A DNA stretch of 9,317 bases from Methanobacteriaceae archaeon (GTDB lineage Archaea > Methanobacteriota > Methanobacteria > Methanobacteriales > Methanobacteriaceae), in assembly GCA_030693105.1 (NCBI GenBank), contig JAUYBK010000169.1, positions 1 through 9,317 of the forward strand, read 5' to 3'. This document shows positions 1 to 6,791 of the stretch, one piece after another (the stretch's first letter is position 1; each line of letters opens with the position of its first letter). The position numbers were made by a program, and so were the translations under genes. The notes under the pieces are model-generated. The model was not told the origin of the DNA, ran no database searches, and saw only the letters and a list, made by a program, of their open reading frames with translations.

Positions 1-86
1 TCAACACTGTCAGCCGGGAGCTTCTGCCCAGAGAAATGTACGTGCAGAATGTAAATCAATACTTTACGCAAGAGCTGGAAAAATAA
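1..86 (+). CDS. C-terminal end of an unrecognised protein (partial)
   Basis: An open frame enters from the left edge and ends at TAA 84-86. The last 27 codons read NTVSRELLPREMYVQ, then NVNQYFTQELEK. The fragment is charged and has no membrane segment, so it looks like the end of a soluble protein. It lies one base from the stop codon of the convergent gene 88-765, so the two genes are tail to tail with no room for a separate terminator. I do not recognise the family from this short tail. Confidence 0.6.
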   Translation, partial: NTVSRELLPREMYVQNVNQYFTQELEK

Positions 87-87
87 G

Positions 88-765
88 TTATCCTTCATTA
101 ATAACACTGGAGGCTATCCTAGTCTTCCTACCCTTCTTGTAACGGAAGTCACACTTATTTCCTCCTTCAGCTAAAGTTTCAGTCCGCTGTAAACCCAGAC
201 CGCCGTATTTACTTTCAGCAATGTCGCTGGCGCACATGTAGGGCACGAATTCATCTGCATTTTTTTCATGGAAGAACTTGCAGATGGCGCACTCTTTATA
301 GTCTAGTCCAAAATCAAAGTCTTTCCCTTCTCCTTCCACGAACTTGTAAACGAAGTTTTCGGAGTATTTACGTTTTTCAGATTCCAGGGCCATGTAGCGT
401 AGTAGTCCTATTACTTGGGGGTTGTCCATAGGTGTGATCTGGTCCTGGTTCTTTTGGAAGTATTTGTCGGCGTACTGGTAACAGATCTCCCCAATTTCTG
501 TCACATCTTTTTCCATTCGTTTTAAAACCAGATAAACTGCTAAATCACGGGTGGTTAATTCTAGGGTAATGGATAAGGGGTTGTCTTCACCACCAATGTA
601 GGGTATTTCCGGTATAAGAGATTCATATTCTTTTTTTATTTCGATAGCAGCACTTTTAGCGAAATTTTCGCCGTATTTTTTTGCAATTATTTCTTCAATC
701 TTGTCGTTGAAGTTCTCAAATTCTTTTAAGAGCTCTTTCAGTTGTTTAGTGTAATAATCTGTCAT
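88..765 (-). CDS. L-2-amino-thiazoline-4-carboxylic acid hydrolase family protein
   Basis: A 225-aa soluble protein. The N-terminal ~50 residues are charged and helical. The C-terminal half carries the pattern I associate with the ATC-hydrolase family: KECAICKFF (C159, C162), then VPYMCASD (C178), then a Gly-rich stretch GGLGLQRTETLAEGG (188-202) and CDFRY with C205. Family knowledge: the name comes from bacterial enzymes that open the thiazoline ring of L-2-amino-thiazoline-4-carboxylate on the way to cysteine. In methanogens the substrate is unknown, so the name should be read as a family label. The four conserved-looking cysteines could bind a metal, which is inference. The ATG at 765 follows a weak purine stretch, and the upstream TGCATAAATTA is a possible TATA element. 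The gene converges on the partial gene at 1-86 and appears monocistronic. Confidence 0.75.
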   Translation of the reverse strand: MTDYYTKQLKELLKEFENFNDKIEEIIAKKYGENFAKSAAIEIKKEYESLIPEIPYIGGEDNPLSITLELTTRDLAVYLVLKRMEKDVTEIGEICYQYADKYFQKNQDQITPMDNPQVIGLLRYMALESEKRKYSENFVYKFVEGEGKDFDFGLDYKECAICKFFHEKNADEFVPYMCASDIAESKYGGLGLQRTETLAEGGNKCDFRYKKGRKTRIASSVINEG

Positions 766-840
766 TCTTAACCACTAATTTATGCAAAAAAACCATTTCG
801 GATGGCAGCGATCATAGTCTCATTGGAAGTGCATTTTCAA

Positions 841-1149
841 CTATTTTCCAGAATTTTGGCTCTTTTTCTGAACAGAATTGCTGTGATCTGAATTCCCATT
901 ATTGTTATTGGATTTATCTTTATCCTTACCTTTATTGGTTTTTCCTTTGGTATCATTGGTTATAGTAGAATTTGAATCTTTAACCATGTTTTCAGGATTA
1001 TTACTTTTGTATAATGTATTTTCAAGGTTATTAAAGTCTTTTTAAGAATTTTATGAAACAACAGGATAATATAAGGCTGCTAAACTCACTCCTATACCTG
1101 CCCAAAGCACTAGAACAAAAAATACAAACTTCTTCAAAAAATCCCCCAC
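841..1149 (-). pseudogene. Decayed gene for a small membrane-anchored Asn/Lys-rich protein
   Basis: One reading frame runs from GTG (1147-1149) to TAG (841-843), 103 codons, broken by two TAA codons at 1051-1053 and 1042-1044. The first 32 codons give a short basic start (MGDFLKKF) and one hydrophobic helix (VFFVLVLWAGIGVSLAAL), a classic signal anchor. After the stops the same frame continues as a low-complexity tail rich in Asn, Lys, Asp and Ser with motifs such as NDTKGKTNKGKDKDKSN. The continuity of the frame and the protein-like composition on both sides suggest one gene of about 100 aa hit by nonsense mutations. A separate 32-aa membrane microprotein is an alternative. It lies 32 bp downstream of the decayed zinc-ribbon gene on the same strand, so the two probably formed an operon. 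Confidence 0.55.
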
Positions 1150-1181
1150 AATGTATACTAATAGTTATTTTAATATTATTA

Positions 1182-1337
1182 TTAATAAATCTTCTCCATT
1201 TCTAATACTAAACCTATCAATCTGATGGTTATTGATATTATAGTCAAAATTAAGGGGATGGTTAAAAAAGTAACGTATCTGCAGTTTTTCAGGTACTTTT
1301 CATTGTTCAAATCACGTCCACCACAAACTATATATAT
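1182..1337 (-). pseudogene. Remnant of a small zinc-ribbon membrane protein gene
   Basis: A minus-strand frame ends at TAA 1182-1184 and reads C-G-G-R-D-L-N-N-E-K-Y-L-K-N-C-R-Y, followed by one hydrophobic helix (VTFLTIPLILTIISITI) and the end LVLEMEKIY. The first part resembles the common archaeal zinc ribbon of the CxxC...FCKNCG type, with a Cys replaced by Leu (YLKNC) and the final Gly by Arg. A good Shine-Dalgarno (AAAGGAG, revcomp of 1343-1349) stands five bases before ATA (1335-1337), where an ATG would be expected. The frame has no ATG or GTG at the right place. I read this as a gene that lost its start codon and its metal site. The double operator at 1353-1388 lies just upstream of it and may have controlled it as well as the divergent operon. 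Confidence 0.45.
1329..1337 (+). promoter_or_regulatory. TATA box of the membrane protein/MarR/flavodoxin operon
   Basis: TATATATAT stands about 70 bp upstream of the ATG at 1408. With the usual archaeal spacing of about 26 bp, transcription would start near 1355-1362. That is inside the first palindrome of the double operator, so a bound repressor would block RNA polymerase recruitment or escape. Confidence 0.5.
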
Positions 1338-1352
1338 GTCTTCTCCTTTATT

Positions 1353-1388
1353 AGGTAATATATTACTAAAACAAGTAATATATTACCT
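1353..1388. promoter_or_regulatory. Double-palindrome operator, probably for the adjacent MarR regulator
   Basis: The sequence GTAATATATTAC occurs twice, at 1355-1366 and 1375-1386. Each copy is a perfect 12-bp palindrome. The two copies lie within a larger inverted repeat with 14-bp arms (1353-1366 and 1375-1388) separated by 8 bp. The palindrome centres are 20 bp apart, about two helical turns, so two dimers would sit on the same face of the DNA. MarR proteins typically bind short AT-rich palindromes at their own promoter, and a MarR gene is the second gene of the operon that starts 20 bp downstream. Autoregulation is therefore inferred; binding itself cannot be seen in sequence. Confidence 0.7.
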
Positions 1389-1407
1389 TTAATTGAGTTG
1401 AGTAAAA

Positions 1408-2250
1408 ATGAATAATAAAATAGTATATACAAATTCCCTACTAATCACCATCCTGGCGATGGTAACCACCCTCTCCGGATTATTCTGGAAGGGAATGTAC
1501 GCAAGAGAAACCGTTTCTATAGCAGCACAGGCCAGGGGTCAAGATTTGGTCACCCTCCTGGTAACAGTTCCCGTACTCTTATTGGCACTCTACCTGATCC
1601 GTCAAAACTCGTTAAGGGGCCAAATGCTCTGGATGGGAAGCATATTCTACTTCCTATACACCTATGCCTCGCTATCGTTTCTGGCAACCTACAACCAGCT
1701 TTTCCTGGTTTACGTGGCCCTGTTTAGCCTTTCACTATACACGTTCCTATACGGACTGCTGTCCCTGGATGTGAAAGCCATCAAGAACGATATAACTCCT
1801 GGAAAAATTAACAAAGTGGCAGGAGCATTCACCATATTCATGGCCGTCATGCTAGCCTTCATGTGGCTGAGCATGATCATTGGCGCCATAATATCCGGAT
1901 CTACTCCGGCAATTCTCGAGACCTACACCACCCTGGTCATTCAGGCACTGGATCTGGGAGTACTGGTCCCGGCTGCCATAATAACCGGCGTCCTCCTATT
2001 GAAGGGCCGAGCATGGGGATATGCCCTTATGTCCATACTGCTTGTGAAAATATCTCTCCTGGGGACCGCTATTCTTTCTATGATCTACTTCATGGCCCAG
2101 AATGGTGTGGAAATAGTTTTAGGACAGGCCCTGTTCTTTGTGGTGGCCACCATTGGAGGAATTATAATTGCCATGGCATTCTATAATAACATAAATAGTA
2201 GTGTGAAAGACTATGATTCATTACATAAAATGGCTGTGAGCGGGAAATAA
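1408..2250 (+). CDS. Eight-TM integral membrane protein of unknown function, first gene of the MarR/flavodoxin operon
   Basis: A 280-aa, strongly hydrophobic protein with about eight predicted membrane helices at roughly residues 9-27, 46-65, 73-92, 97-117, 136-162, 175-197, 203-228 and 237-258, and a polar tail. Short basic loops (IRQNSLRG near 64-71; the DVKAIKND region near 121-128; LKGR near 198-201) suggest the cytoplasmic side. I see no transporter signature, ATP-binding motif or heme-ligand pattern and do not assign a function. Its stop TAA overlaps the ATG of the MarR gene by one base (TAATG), so the two are almost certainly co-translated. The promoter and double operator lie 20-80 bp upstream. 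In such operons the membrane protein is often the target the regulator controls, for example for export of or response to a small molecule, but that is inference. Confidence 0.75.
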   Translation: MNNKIVYTNSLLITILAMVTTLSGLFWKGMYARETVSIAAQARGQDLVTLLVTVPVLLLALYLIRQNSLRGQMLWMGSIFYFLYTYASLSFLATYNQLFLVYVALFSLSLYTFLYGLLSLDVKAIKNDITPGKINKVAGAFTIFMAVMLAFMWLSMIIGAIISGSTPAILETYTTLVIQALDLGVLVPAAIITGVLLLKGRAWGYALMSILLVKISLLGTAILSMIYFMAQNGVEIVLGQALFFVVATIGGIIIAMAFYNNINSSVKDYDSLHKMAVSGK

Positions 2251-2744
2251 TGAGAGATTCAGACGAAATTAAGGCCCAATATGACTCCGGACGCTTAGAA
2301 ATGGAAAAATACATCTTGGTGGTATTATTCCTGGTGCAACAGCGCTGGGGATATATCATTAGTAAAGAACTGGCCGAGGGCCAGATCACCACCAAACAGT
2401 GGTTAATGATGATCGTCATGGCCAATGCATTCCAAAACCCGCCCTCCATGCAGGATGTGGCCGATGCCATGAGCACCACTCACCAGAACGTTAAACAACT
2501 GGCCACCCGCCTGGAAGCCAGAGGATTTCTAAATATAGAACGTGACCCTGATAACAAGCGTATATTGCGTTTAAAGGTCACCAAGGAATGTTTGGAATAC
2601 TGGGAGAAAAGACGTCCAGAAGATGTGAAATCTATAAAATCCCTTTTCCATGGACTGGAAAACAACGAAATAAAAGAATTATTCACAATAATGGCAAAAC
2701 TGGAAACAATATCCGAAAAATTGTACCAGGAAGCTAAAAATTAA
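2250..2744 (+). CDS. MarR-family transcriptional regulator
   Basis: A 164-aa protein with the MarR layout: N-terminal dimerisation helices (about 1-60), then a winged helix-turn-helix at about 66-110. The recognition region reads SMQDVADAMSTTHQNVKQ and is followed by the wing LNIERDPDNKRILRLKVT, with the Asp-Arg-x-Leu type turn usual in this family. C-terminal helices (116-164) complete the dimer interface. It is probably a local repressor that releases DNA on binding a small ligand or on oxidation. There is no cysteine in the N-terminal part, and the single Cys in the KECLEY segment after the wing is not in a known sensor position, so ligand sensing is more likely. It overlaps the membrane protein gene by one base and is followed after 12 bp by the flavodoxin gene. 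The likely target is the paired palindrome at 1353-1388. Confidence 0.88.
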   Translation: MRDSDEIKAQYDSGRLEMEKYILVVLFLVQQRWGYIISKELAEGQITTKQWLMMIVMANAFQNPPSMQDVADAMSTTHQNVKQLATRLEARGFLNIERDPDNKRILRLKVTKECLEYWEKRRPEDVKSIKSLFHGLENNEIKELFTIMAKLETISEKLYQEAKN

Positions 2745-2750
2745 GGAAGG
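2743..2750 (+). promoter_or_regulatory. Ribosome-binding site of the flavodoxin gene
   Basis: AAGGAAGG overlaps the MarR stop codon and ends six bases before the ATG at 2757. The overlap supports translation of both genes from one transcript and fixes the flavodoxin start. Confidence 0.6.
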
Positions 2751-2756
2751 AAATAT

Positions 2757-3299
2757 ATGAAAGCATTAGTAGTATACGGAACCCGATACGGAACTGCCAC
2801 CGAAATAGCAGAAGAAATAACTCGCGTTATAGAAGAGGAAGGAATTGAAGTAGACCTGGCTGATGCCCGGCGTCTTAAAGATTGTGACCTCACCCCTTAC
2901 GATCTGGTCGTAGCTGGAAGCGGAATCAAAATAGGTAAATGGACCAAAAAATCACTTAAATTCCTTCAAGACAATAAAAAAGTTTTGGCCAGGAAAAAAG
3001 TGGCAATTTTTGTCACCTGCGGTGCCGCCAACGAAGAAGAAAATCGGGCCGAGGGACAGGAAAAGTATCTGGACGAAGTGGCAAAAAAGAACCTCATCAA
3101 CGAACCAGTGGCCACCGGACTCTTTGGCAGTGTTTACGATCCGGAAGCCAATGGTGGAATGATGTACAAATTTACCATGCGTTTCATAAAAAAAGACCTG
3201 GAAAAAAAGGGAATAGACACCTCTAAACGTCTTGATTACCGTGACTGGGATGAAATACGGGCCTGGGCTCGGAACCTGGCTGACATGTTGAATGAATAG
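2757..3299 (+). CDS. HemG-like flavodoxin domain protein
   Basis: A 180-aa single-domain flavodoxin. The FMN phosphate loop is clear near the N-terminus (YGTRYGTATEIA, residues 8-19). The beta strands follow as YDLVVAGSGI (48-57), KVAIFVTCGAA (85-95) and ATGLFGSVY (119-127). The C-terminal part, MMYKFTMRFIKKDLEKKGID followed by YRDWDEIRAWARNLADML, matches the end of HemG-type (Flavodoxin_5) proteins, and the length is close to HemG's ~180 aa. Bacterial HemG oxidises protoporphyrinogen IX using menaquinone, but methanogens of this group do not have that heme route, so the partner is more likely another membrane or cytosolic electron carrier. It shares an operon with a MarR regulator, an 8-TM protein and a broken second flavodoxin-like gene, which points to an inducible redox function. 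Confidence 0.85.
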   Translation: MKALVVYGTRYGTATEIAEEITRVIEEEGIEVDLADARRLKDCDLTPYDLVVAGSGIKIGKWTKKSLKFLQDNKKVLARKKVAIFVTCGAANEEENRAEGQEKYLDEVAKKNLINEPVATGLFGSVYDPEANGGMMYKFTMRFIKKDLEKKGIDTSKRLDYRDWDEIRAWARNLADMLNE

Positions 3300-3324
3300 A
3301 TTACATATCAAAGGAGTTAGTTAG

Positions 3325-3891
3325 ATGGACATCAGAAATGTAGCCAGGAAGGTAGGAATTGGCATAGTACTGATCATAGTGCTATTATTTGCTAGTTTCG
3401 GTTCTGTTATATTTGACGTGGCCAGTTACACCGCCATCGGGTCCCAAACCCTACATGCCCAACAGCATCCGCGTGGGAAAGGCTCTGGTAGTTTACGATC
3501 CCAGCATCACTGGAGCTGCTAAAAACTTGGCCACCACCATAGCCACCCAACTGTAGGCTAGAGGCTACAACGTGGAACTAGCTGGTATTAAAAGTTCAAA
3601 GGCAGCAGACACATCGGGTTATGATGTTATCGTGGTGGGTGGACCAATATACGCCGGAAAAGCATCTATTTCAGTTCAAGATTACTTAAAAACTTTAAAC
3701 CCTGCTGCAGGCACTAAGATAGTGGTGTTCGCTACCAGTCAGGATCAGGACACTGCCCATGATAATGCTTTACTTTTAAAAGAAGCAGCACCGCTACCTG
3801 GTAACAGCACTCTACAGATAAAAGCTGTGGTAAAGATCTAAAAGACGACAACCAGAAAATTACTGCTTTTGTAAACACCCTGGTAGAGTAG
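3325..3891 (+). pseudogene. Broken membrane-anchored flavodoxin-like protein
   Basis: The start is sound: GGAG 8 bases before ATG 3325, then a basic N-terminus and one hydrophobic anchor (VGIGIVLIIVLLFASFGSVI). The frame then shifts near 3440-3455. The continuation in the +1 frame reads RVGKALVVYDPSITGAAKNL, the FMN-loop region of a flavodoxin. It meets a TAG at 3554-3556, continues as YDVIVVGGPIYAGKASISVQ and KIVVFATSQDQDTAHDNA, and ends in a second frameshift near 3825-3840. The last 17 codons (KDLKDDNQKITAFVNTLVE) are back in the first frame, to TAG 3889-3891. Two frameshifts and one nonsense codon in about 190 codons make a functional full-length product very unlikely. An intact version would be an anchored flavodoxin facing one side of the membrane, the natural partner of the soluble flavodoxin upstream. 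Confidence 0.8.
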
Positions 3892-3908
3892 GGGATTAAT
3901 TAATCCCC
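3891..3908. terminator. Perfect 18-bp palindrome followed by a T-rich run, probable operon terminator
   Basis: GGGGATTAATTAATCCCC is self-complementary over all 18 bases. It starts at the last base of the flavodoxin pseudogene stop codon and is followed by TTTATTTT. As RNA it would form a GGGGAU/AUCCCC stem with a short loop before a U-rich tract, the usual look of a transcript end. Archaeal termination mainly needs the T tract, so the hairpin could instead stabilise the 3' end or be a protein site for the next gene at 3932. Confidence 0.5.
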
Positions 3909-3931
3909 TTTATTTTCGGAGCCTTAAAAAT

Positions 3932-4449
3932 ATGCTTAAAAGATATTATATTCCATCGGCAGTGACCTTTTTACGGTTACTAATTGCCCCTATCTTTTTT
4001 TACGCATTTTTAAATAATCAGTACGGATTATCATTATTGTTACTGGCTTTTGCAGGAATTACCAACTTACTTGATGGTTATTTGGCTAGGAAAATGGACT
4101 CGGTATCCAGTAGGGGGGCTTATCTGGACGTAACTGCTGATTTTATCCTGATTCTTACTTGTTTTTTTACATTTACTATTAATGGCTGGTAAGACCCCTT
4201 AATTCTGATAATAATAGTCACCATATTCTTTATTTTTATTTCAACGTCATATCATAAAAAAAAGCCAGTTTAAGACCCGGTAGACCGATATATAGGAGCA
4301 GTTCTCATGGGGATGATTTTTTTGTCAGTTTATTCCCTGTAGTTTTATTGAGGCAGTTTTTACCGGCTTTGTTCCTATTATTCTCTTTAACATCCATTTT
4401 CAGCCGGTGGTTCTTTTTGCGCAGAGAGAGTGTCAAAGATCAATCTTAA
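3932..4449 (+). pseudogene. CDP-alcohol phosphatidyltransferase pseudogene (PgsA-like)
   Basis: The start is normal: ATG 3932 behind CGGAG. The first 86 codons carry the family signature D-x2-D-G-x2-A-R-x8-G-x3-D-x3-D at residues 45-70 with all spacings right (D48, G49, A52, R53, G62, D66, D70), but the first Asp is Asn (N45). TAA at 4190-4192, TAA at 4271-4273 and TAG at 4340-4342 interrupt the same frame, which still reads like membrane protein in between (PLILIIIVTIFFIFIS; DRYIGAVLMGMIFLSVYSL). Two of the stops sit before Asp-Pro and look like lost Tyr codons. A further frameshift leads to the end LRQFLPALFLLFSLTSIFSR and TAA 4447-4449. Intact members join CDP-diacylglycerol (or the archaeal ether-lipid equivalent) to a polar alcohol in phospholipid synthesis. 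Expected length is about 170-180 aa, which the remnant spans. Confidence 0.82.
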
Positions 4450-4487
4450 GGAAAAAAAATTCCTTGAAAAGTTATAAGCTACAATAA

Positions 4488-4495
4488 CTTATATT
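4488..4495 (+). promoter_or_regulatory. TATA box of the tRNA-Ser gene
   Basis: CTTATATT lies 26-33 bp before the tRNA 5' end, so transcription would begin only a few bases upstream of the mature end. It overlaps the right arm of a small inverted repeat (AAGTTAT at 4469-4475, ATAACTT at 4484-4490), which may be chance in AT-rich DNA. Confidence 0.5.
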
Positions 4496-4520
4496 GAAAG
4501 GTATCATACCTCTTGTAAAA

Positions 4521-4840
<320 letters not shown>

Positions 4841-5580
4841 TTATTTTTGACCTATATAAAGCCCATATCCAAAGTAGCGATTGAATCCTCGGTGAATATG
4901 CAGGGCTTCCCGAGCCATGTGGTGGACTGATTTTCGATATTCTACTTCTTTGAGTTACAGTTTAAAGAATCTACCCCAAATTCTGAAAAACTCCATGCTT
5001 TCAGCTCTAAATCTTCCATAAATTGCTTCCACGGGCTCATAGCATATACTGAACTAGTGATGTCTTTAAAACCAGCTTTCTCCAGGAAGGATAACCATCC
5101 CTCTCGGGACTCGGGTTTTATTCCCATAAAATTTTGGTAATTATTTTTAATCTCTGAAAAGGGATTAAACATCCACGTCACTTCATTTAGGCCTAGATAA
5201 CCGCCAACTTTAAGTACCCTATAATATTCAGATATGGAAATTGCTTTATTGGTGAATCCGGTCACTGATTCAGATATAACCGCGTCAAACGTTTCATTGG
5301 GGAAGTTAAGATTCTCAGCATTTCCCACTAAAAATTCAATTTCGGGGTTCTGTTTTTCTCGGGCTCTTTTTACCATGTCTTCCGAGATGTCAATACCGGT
5401 TACCTTACATCCTGTAAATTGGTGAATCTTTATGGCCGAAACTCCATTTCCCGACCCTACTACCAGCACCTGATCAGATTCATCAACTTTACAGAGATCA
5501 AGAAGCTTTTTGGTGGCTTCTAAGCCACCCATATGCTTGGTTATACCTATTTTGGCCTGTATTTCAAAATATCCGTACAT
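4841..5580 (-). pseudogene. Class I SAM-dependent methyltransferase with a frameshifted C-terminus
   Basis: The intact part begins at ATG 5580 (an in-frame TGA three codons upstream excludes an earlier start) and runs 212 codons to TAG 4942-4944. Motif I, binding S-adenosylmethionine, is VLVVGSGNG (38-46). The acidic end of the second strand is GIDIS (62-66), followed by FLVGNAENLNF (83-93), FDAVISESV (98-106) and the YYRVLKVGGYL segment (119-129). The last ~8 residues after FGVDS look random. Shifting frame there gives a protein-like continuation to TAA 4841-4843, including EYRKSVHHMAREALHIHRGF and ending in YFGYGLYIGQK, a typical end for this family. The original enzyme was thus about 246 aa and lost ~34 residues. 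The Rossmann core is complete, so partial function cannot be excluded. The substrate is unknown. It follows the SRPBCC gene by 17 bp on the same strand. Confidence 0.78.
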
Positions 5581-5597
5581 TGGCTGTCACTATACGA

Positions 5598-6044
5598 TTA
5601 AAGTGCCGATACACGTTCTGCTTCACTCTTAAGATATCCCAATCCTGAATCAAGAGATTTCTGCAGCATCTTCTGCATCCTACCCTTCATAATTTTACTT
5701 AAACCCCCTTCCCATGATTCTTCAGTCTCAACCACGGTTTTCCCATCAATAAGTTCGATTTTCCAGATGTGGATAGCATTAATACCCATGATCCGCCCGG
5801 TCCAAGCCAGAATATTTGGTGGTTCCACCTGTTGTAGTAGGGAGGTAATCTTTCCGACTCCAGTTTTCCACTGGAATTGGGTTCCCTCTTCTAACTCTCC
5901 TTTTAGACAGGATTTCTTGACGTCCGGGTTCCAGCTGGGCCAGGCTTCAATATCTGCCATAATGGCCCACACGGTCTCAGGGGTGGCGTTAACTTCTATC
6001 TCCCCTCGGGCCACTACGGGGGCGCTCTCTTTAATTTTAAACAT
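5598..6044 (-). CDS. SRPBCC-fold (polyketide cyclase/START-like) protein
   Basis: A 148-aa protein with the helix-grip pattern of SRPBCC proteins: an N-terminal strand ARGEIEVNATPETVWAIMAD (12-31), the usual EAWPSWNPDVK turn (33-43), strands GTQFQWKTGVGKITSLLQQV and LAWTGRIMGINAIHIWKIEL, then ETEESWEGGL (106-115) and a long C-terminal helix ending in LGYLKSEAERV. The fold makes a hydrophobic cavity for a lipid, polyketide or other small ligand; the ligand here is unknown. It lies 17 bp upstream of the methyltransferase on the same strand, so the two were probably one operon acting on a related hydrophobic substrate (inference). A T/A-rich element around 6080-6095 could be the promoter. The start has only a weak purine stretch (AGAAGCGGA) before it. 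Confidence 0.85.
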   Translation of the reverse strand: MFKIKESAPVVARGEIEVNATPETVWAIMADIEAWPSWNPDVKKSCLKGELEEGTQFQWKTGVGKITSLLQQVEPPNILAWTGRIMGINAIHIWKIELIDGKTVVETEESWEGGLSKIMKGRMQKMLQKSLDSGLGYLKSEAERVSAL

Positions 6045-6222
6045 AATAATCCGCTTCTAATCCTAAATCGGCTTTAAAATACATAAAATAAAAATAGGGC
6101 AATTCAAATCCATTCCTTAAACAGCCGGACAATTGGGGATCGGAAAAACCAATCAACTCATTCACCAATTTATTTTATGGTCAACATCAGTAATGGTTTT
6201 TTGGGGATCAAATTCTTTATTT
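6045..6222. other. Intergenic stretch with the probable promoter of the SRPBCC gene
   Basis: No reading frame with protein-like content on either strand. On the minus strand, CCCTATTTTTATTTTATG (about 6080-6097) is a plausible TATA region for the gene starting at 6044. No inverted repeat long enough to call a terminator for the gene ending at 6223. Confidence 0.3.
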
Positions 6223-6791
6223 TCACTTAATTACAAACATGTTAATGGTTTTATCAAAGGCCGATTGATACTTAATATCAAGAAAAGACACTGTTAAATG
6301 TTTATTATCAGAATATAATATGATTGCCGCGGGATTTTTTTTATTAGAGTCAGTCTGATTCAAAATTACTGATTTTTTTCCAGAAATGGTCGTTTTTTCT
6401 AATTCAGAAATATATATACCTTTTAATTCCCAAAATAAACTATTATGCTCGTAATTTACTCGAATTTCACTGTTGGAATCAAAAGATCCTTTTAAATAGA
6501 GTATTTGAGCTTCAGATTCATAACTGGAGATATAATCATTTATCACACCTATCTGGTTTTCTAGTCTGACAGATCCGTTGTAAATAGCTATAACAATAGA
6601 TTCATTGGTAGAACCATCCATTATAATTAAATCCGGAGCATATTCAAATTTAATCCACTGGTTTTCAAATGATCCGCCGGTGCTTTTGTTAAAATCTGTT
6701 ACTGGTTGAAATTCAACGTATCCTGACAAAATCAAACCAAAAAATAAGCCAATAGCAGCTAGAATTCCAATTAAAATTCCAATTAAAATTA
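6223..6791 (-). pseudogene. Main body of a membrane-anchored protein gene cut off from its start by an IS element
   Basis: The frame ends at TGA 6223-6225 and is open back to the IS edge. It reads IILIGILIGILAAIGLFFGL, a strong membrane anchor, then SGYVEFQPVTDF and a ~150-residue beta-rich extracytoplasmic part (for example LIIMDGSTNESIVIAIYNGS and KHLTVSFLDIKYQSAF). No ATG or GTG is found in frame before the anchor. The missing start MNKSVAI is encoded at 8047-8067, on the other side of the IS. Joined across the IS with one copy of the duplicated target, the gene would code 196 aa. A 12-bp tandem repeat (about 6765-6790) codes the repeated Ile-Leu-Ile-Gly of the anchor. I do not recognise the family. 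An internal TTG at 6735 could give a 170-aa product without the anchor. Confidence 0.8.
6785..6791. repeat. Target-site duplication of the IS, left copy
   Basis: AAAATTA directly abuts the left IS end (TAACCCC, from 6792). The identical heptamer abuts the right end at 8039-8045. Confidence 0.75.

Noticed and set aside
1863..2186. Open frame of 107 codons on the plus strand
   Set aside because: It lies wholly inside the 8-TM protein gene in another frame; its composition (many His, Cys, Arg, Gly, Pro) is unlike a real protein, and it has no ribosome-binding site.
2162..2479. Minus-strand frame of 105 codons, with others at 2480-2686 and 2952-3311
   Set aside because: Antisense shadows of the MarR and flavodoxin genes, whose family motifs are clear on the plus strand.
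5234..5425. Plus-strand frames inside the methyltransferase and (5767-6060) the SRPBCC gene
   Set aside because: Antisense to well-supported protein folds and without motifs of their own.
6765..6790. 12-bp tandem repeat near the IS edge as a possible part of the IS
   Set aside because: It is outside the terminal repeat and codes in frame for the Ile-Leu-Ile-Gly repeats of the host gene's membrane anchor.
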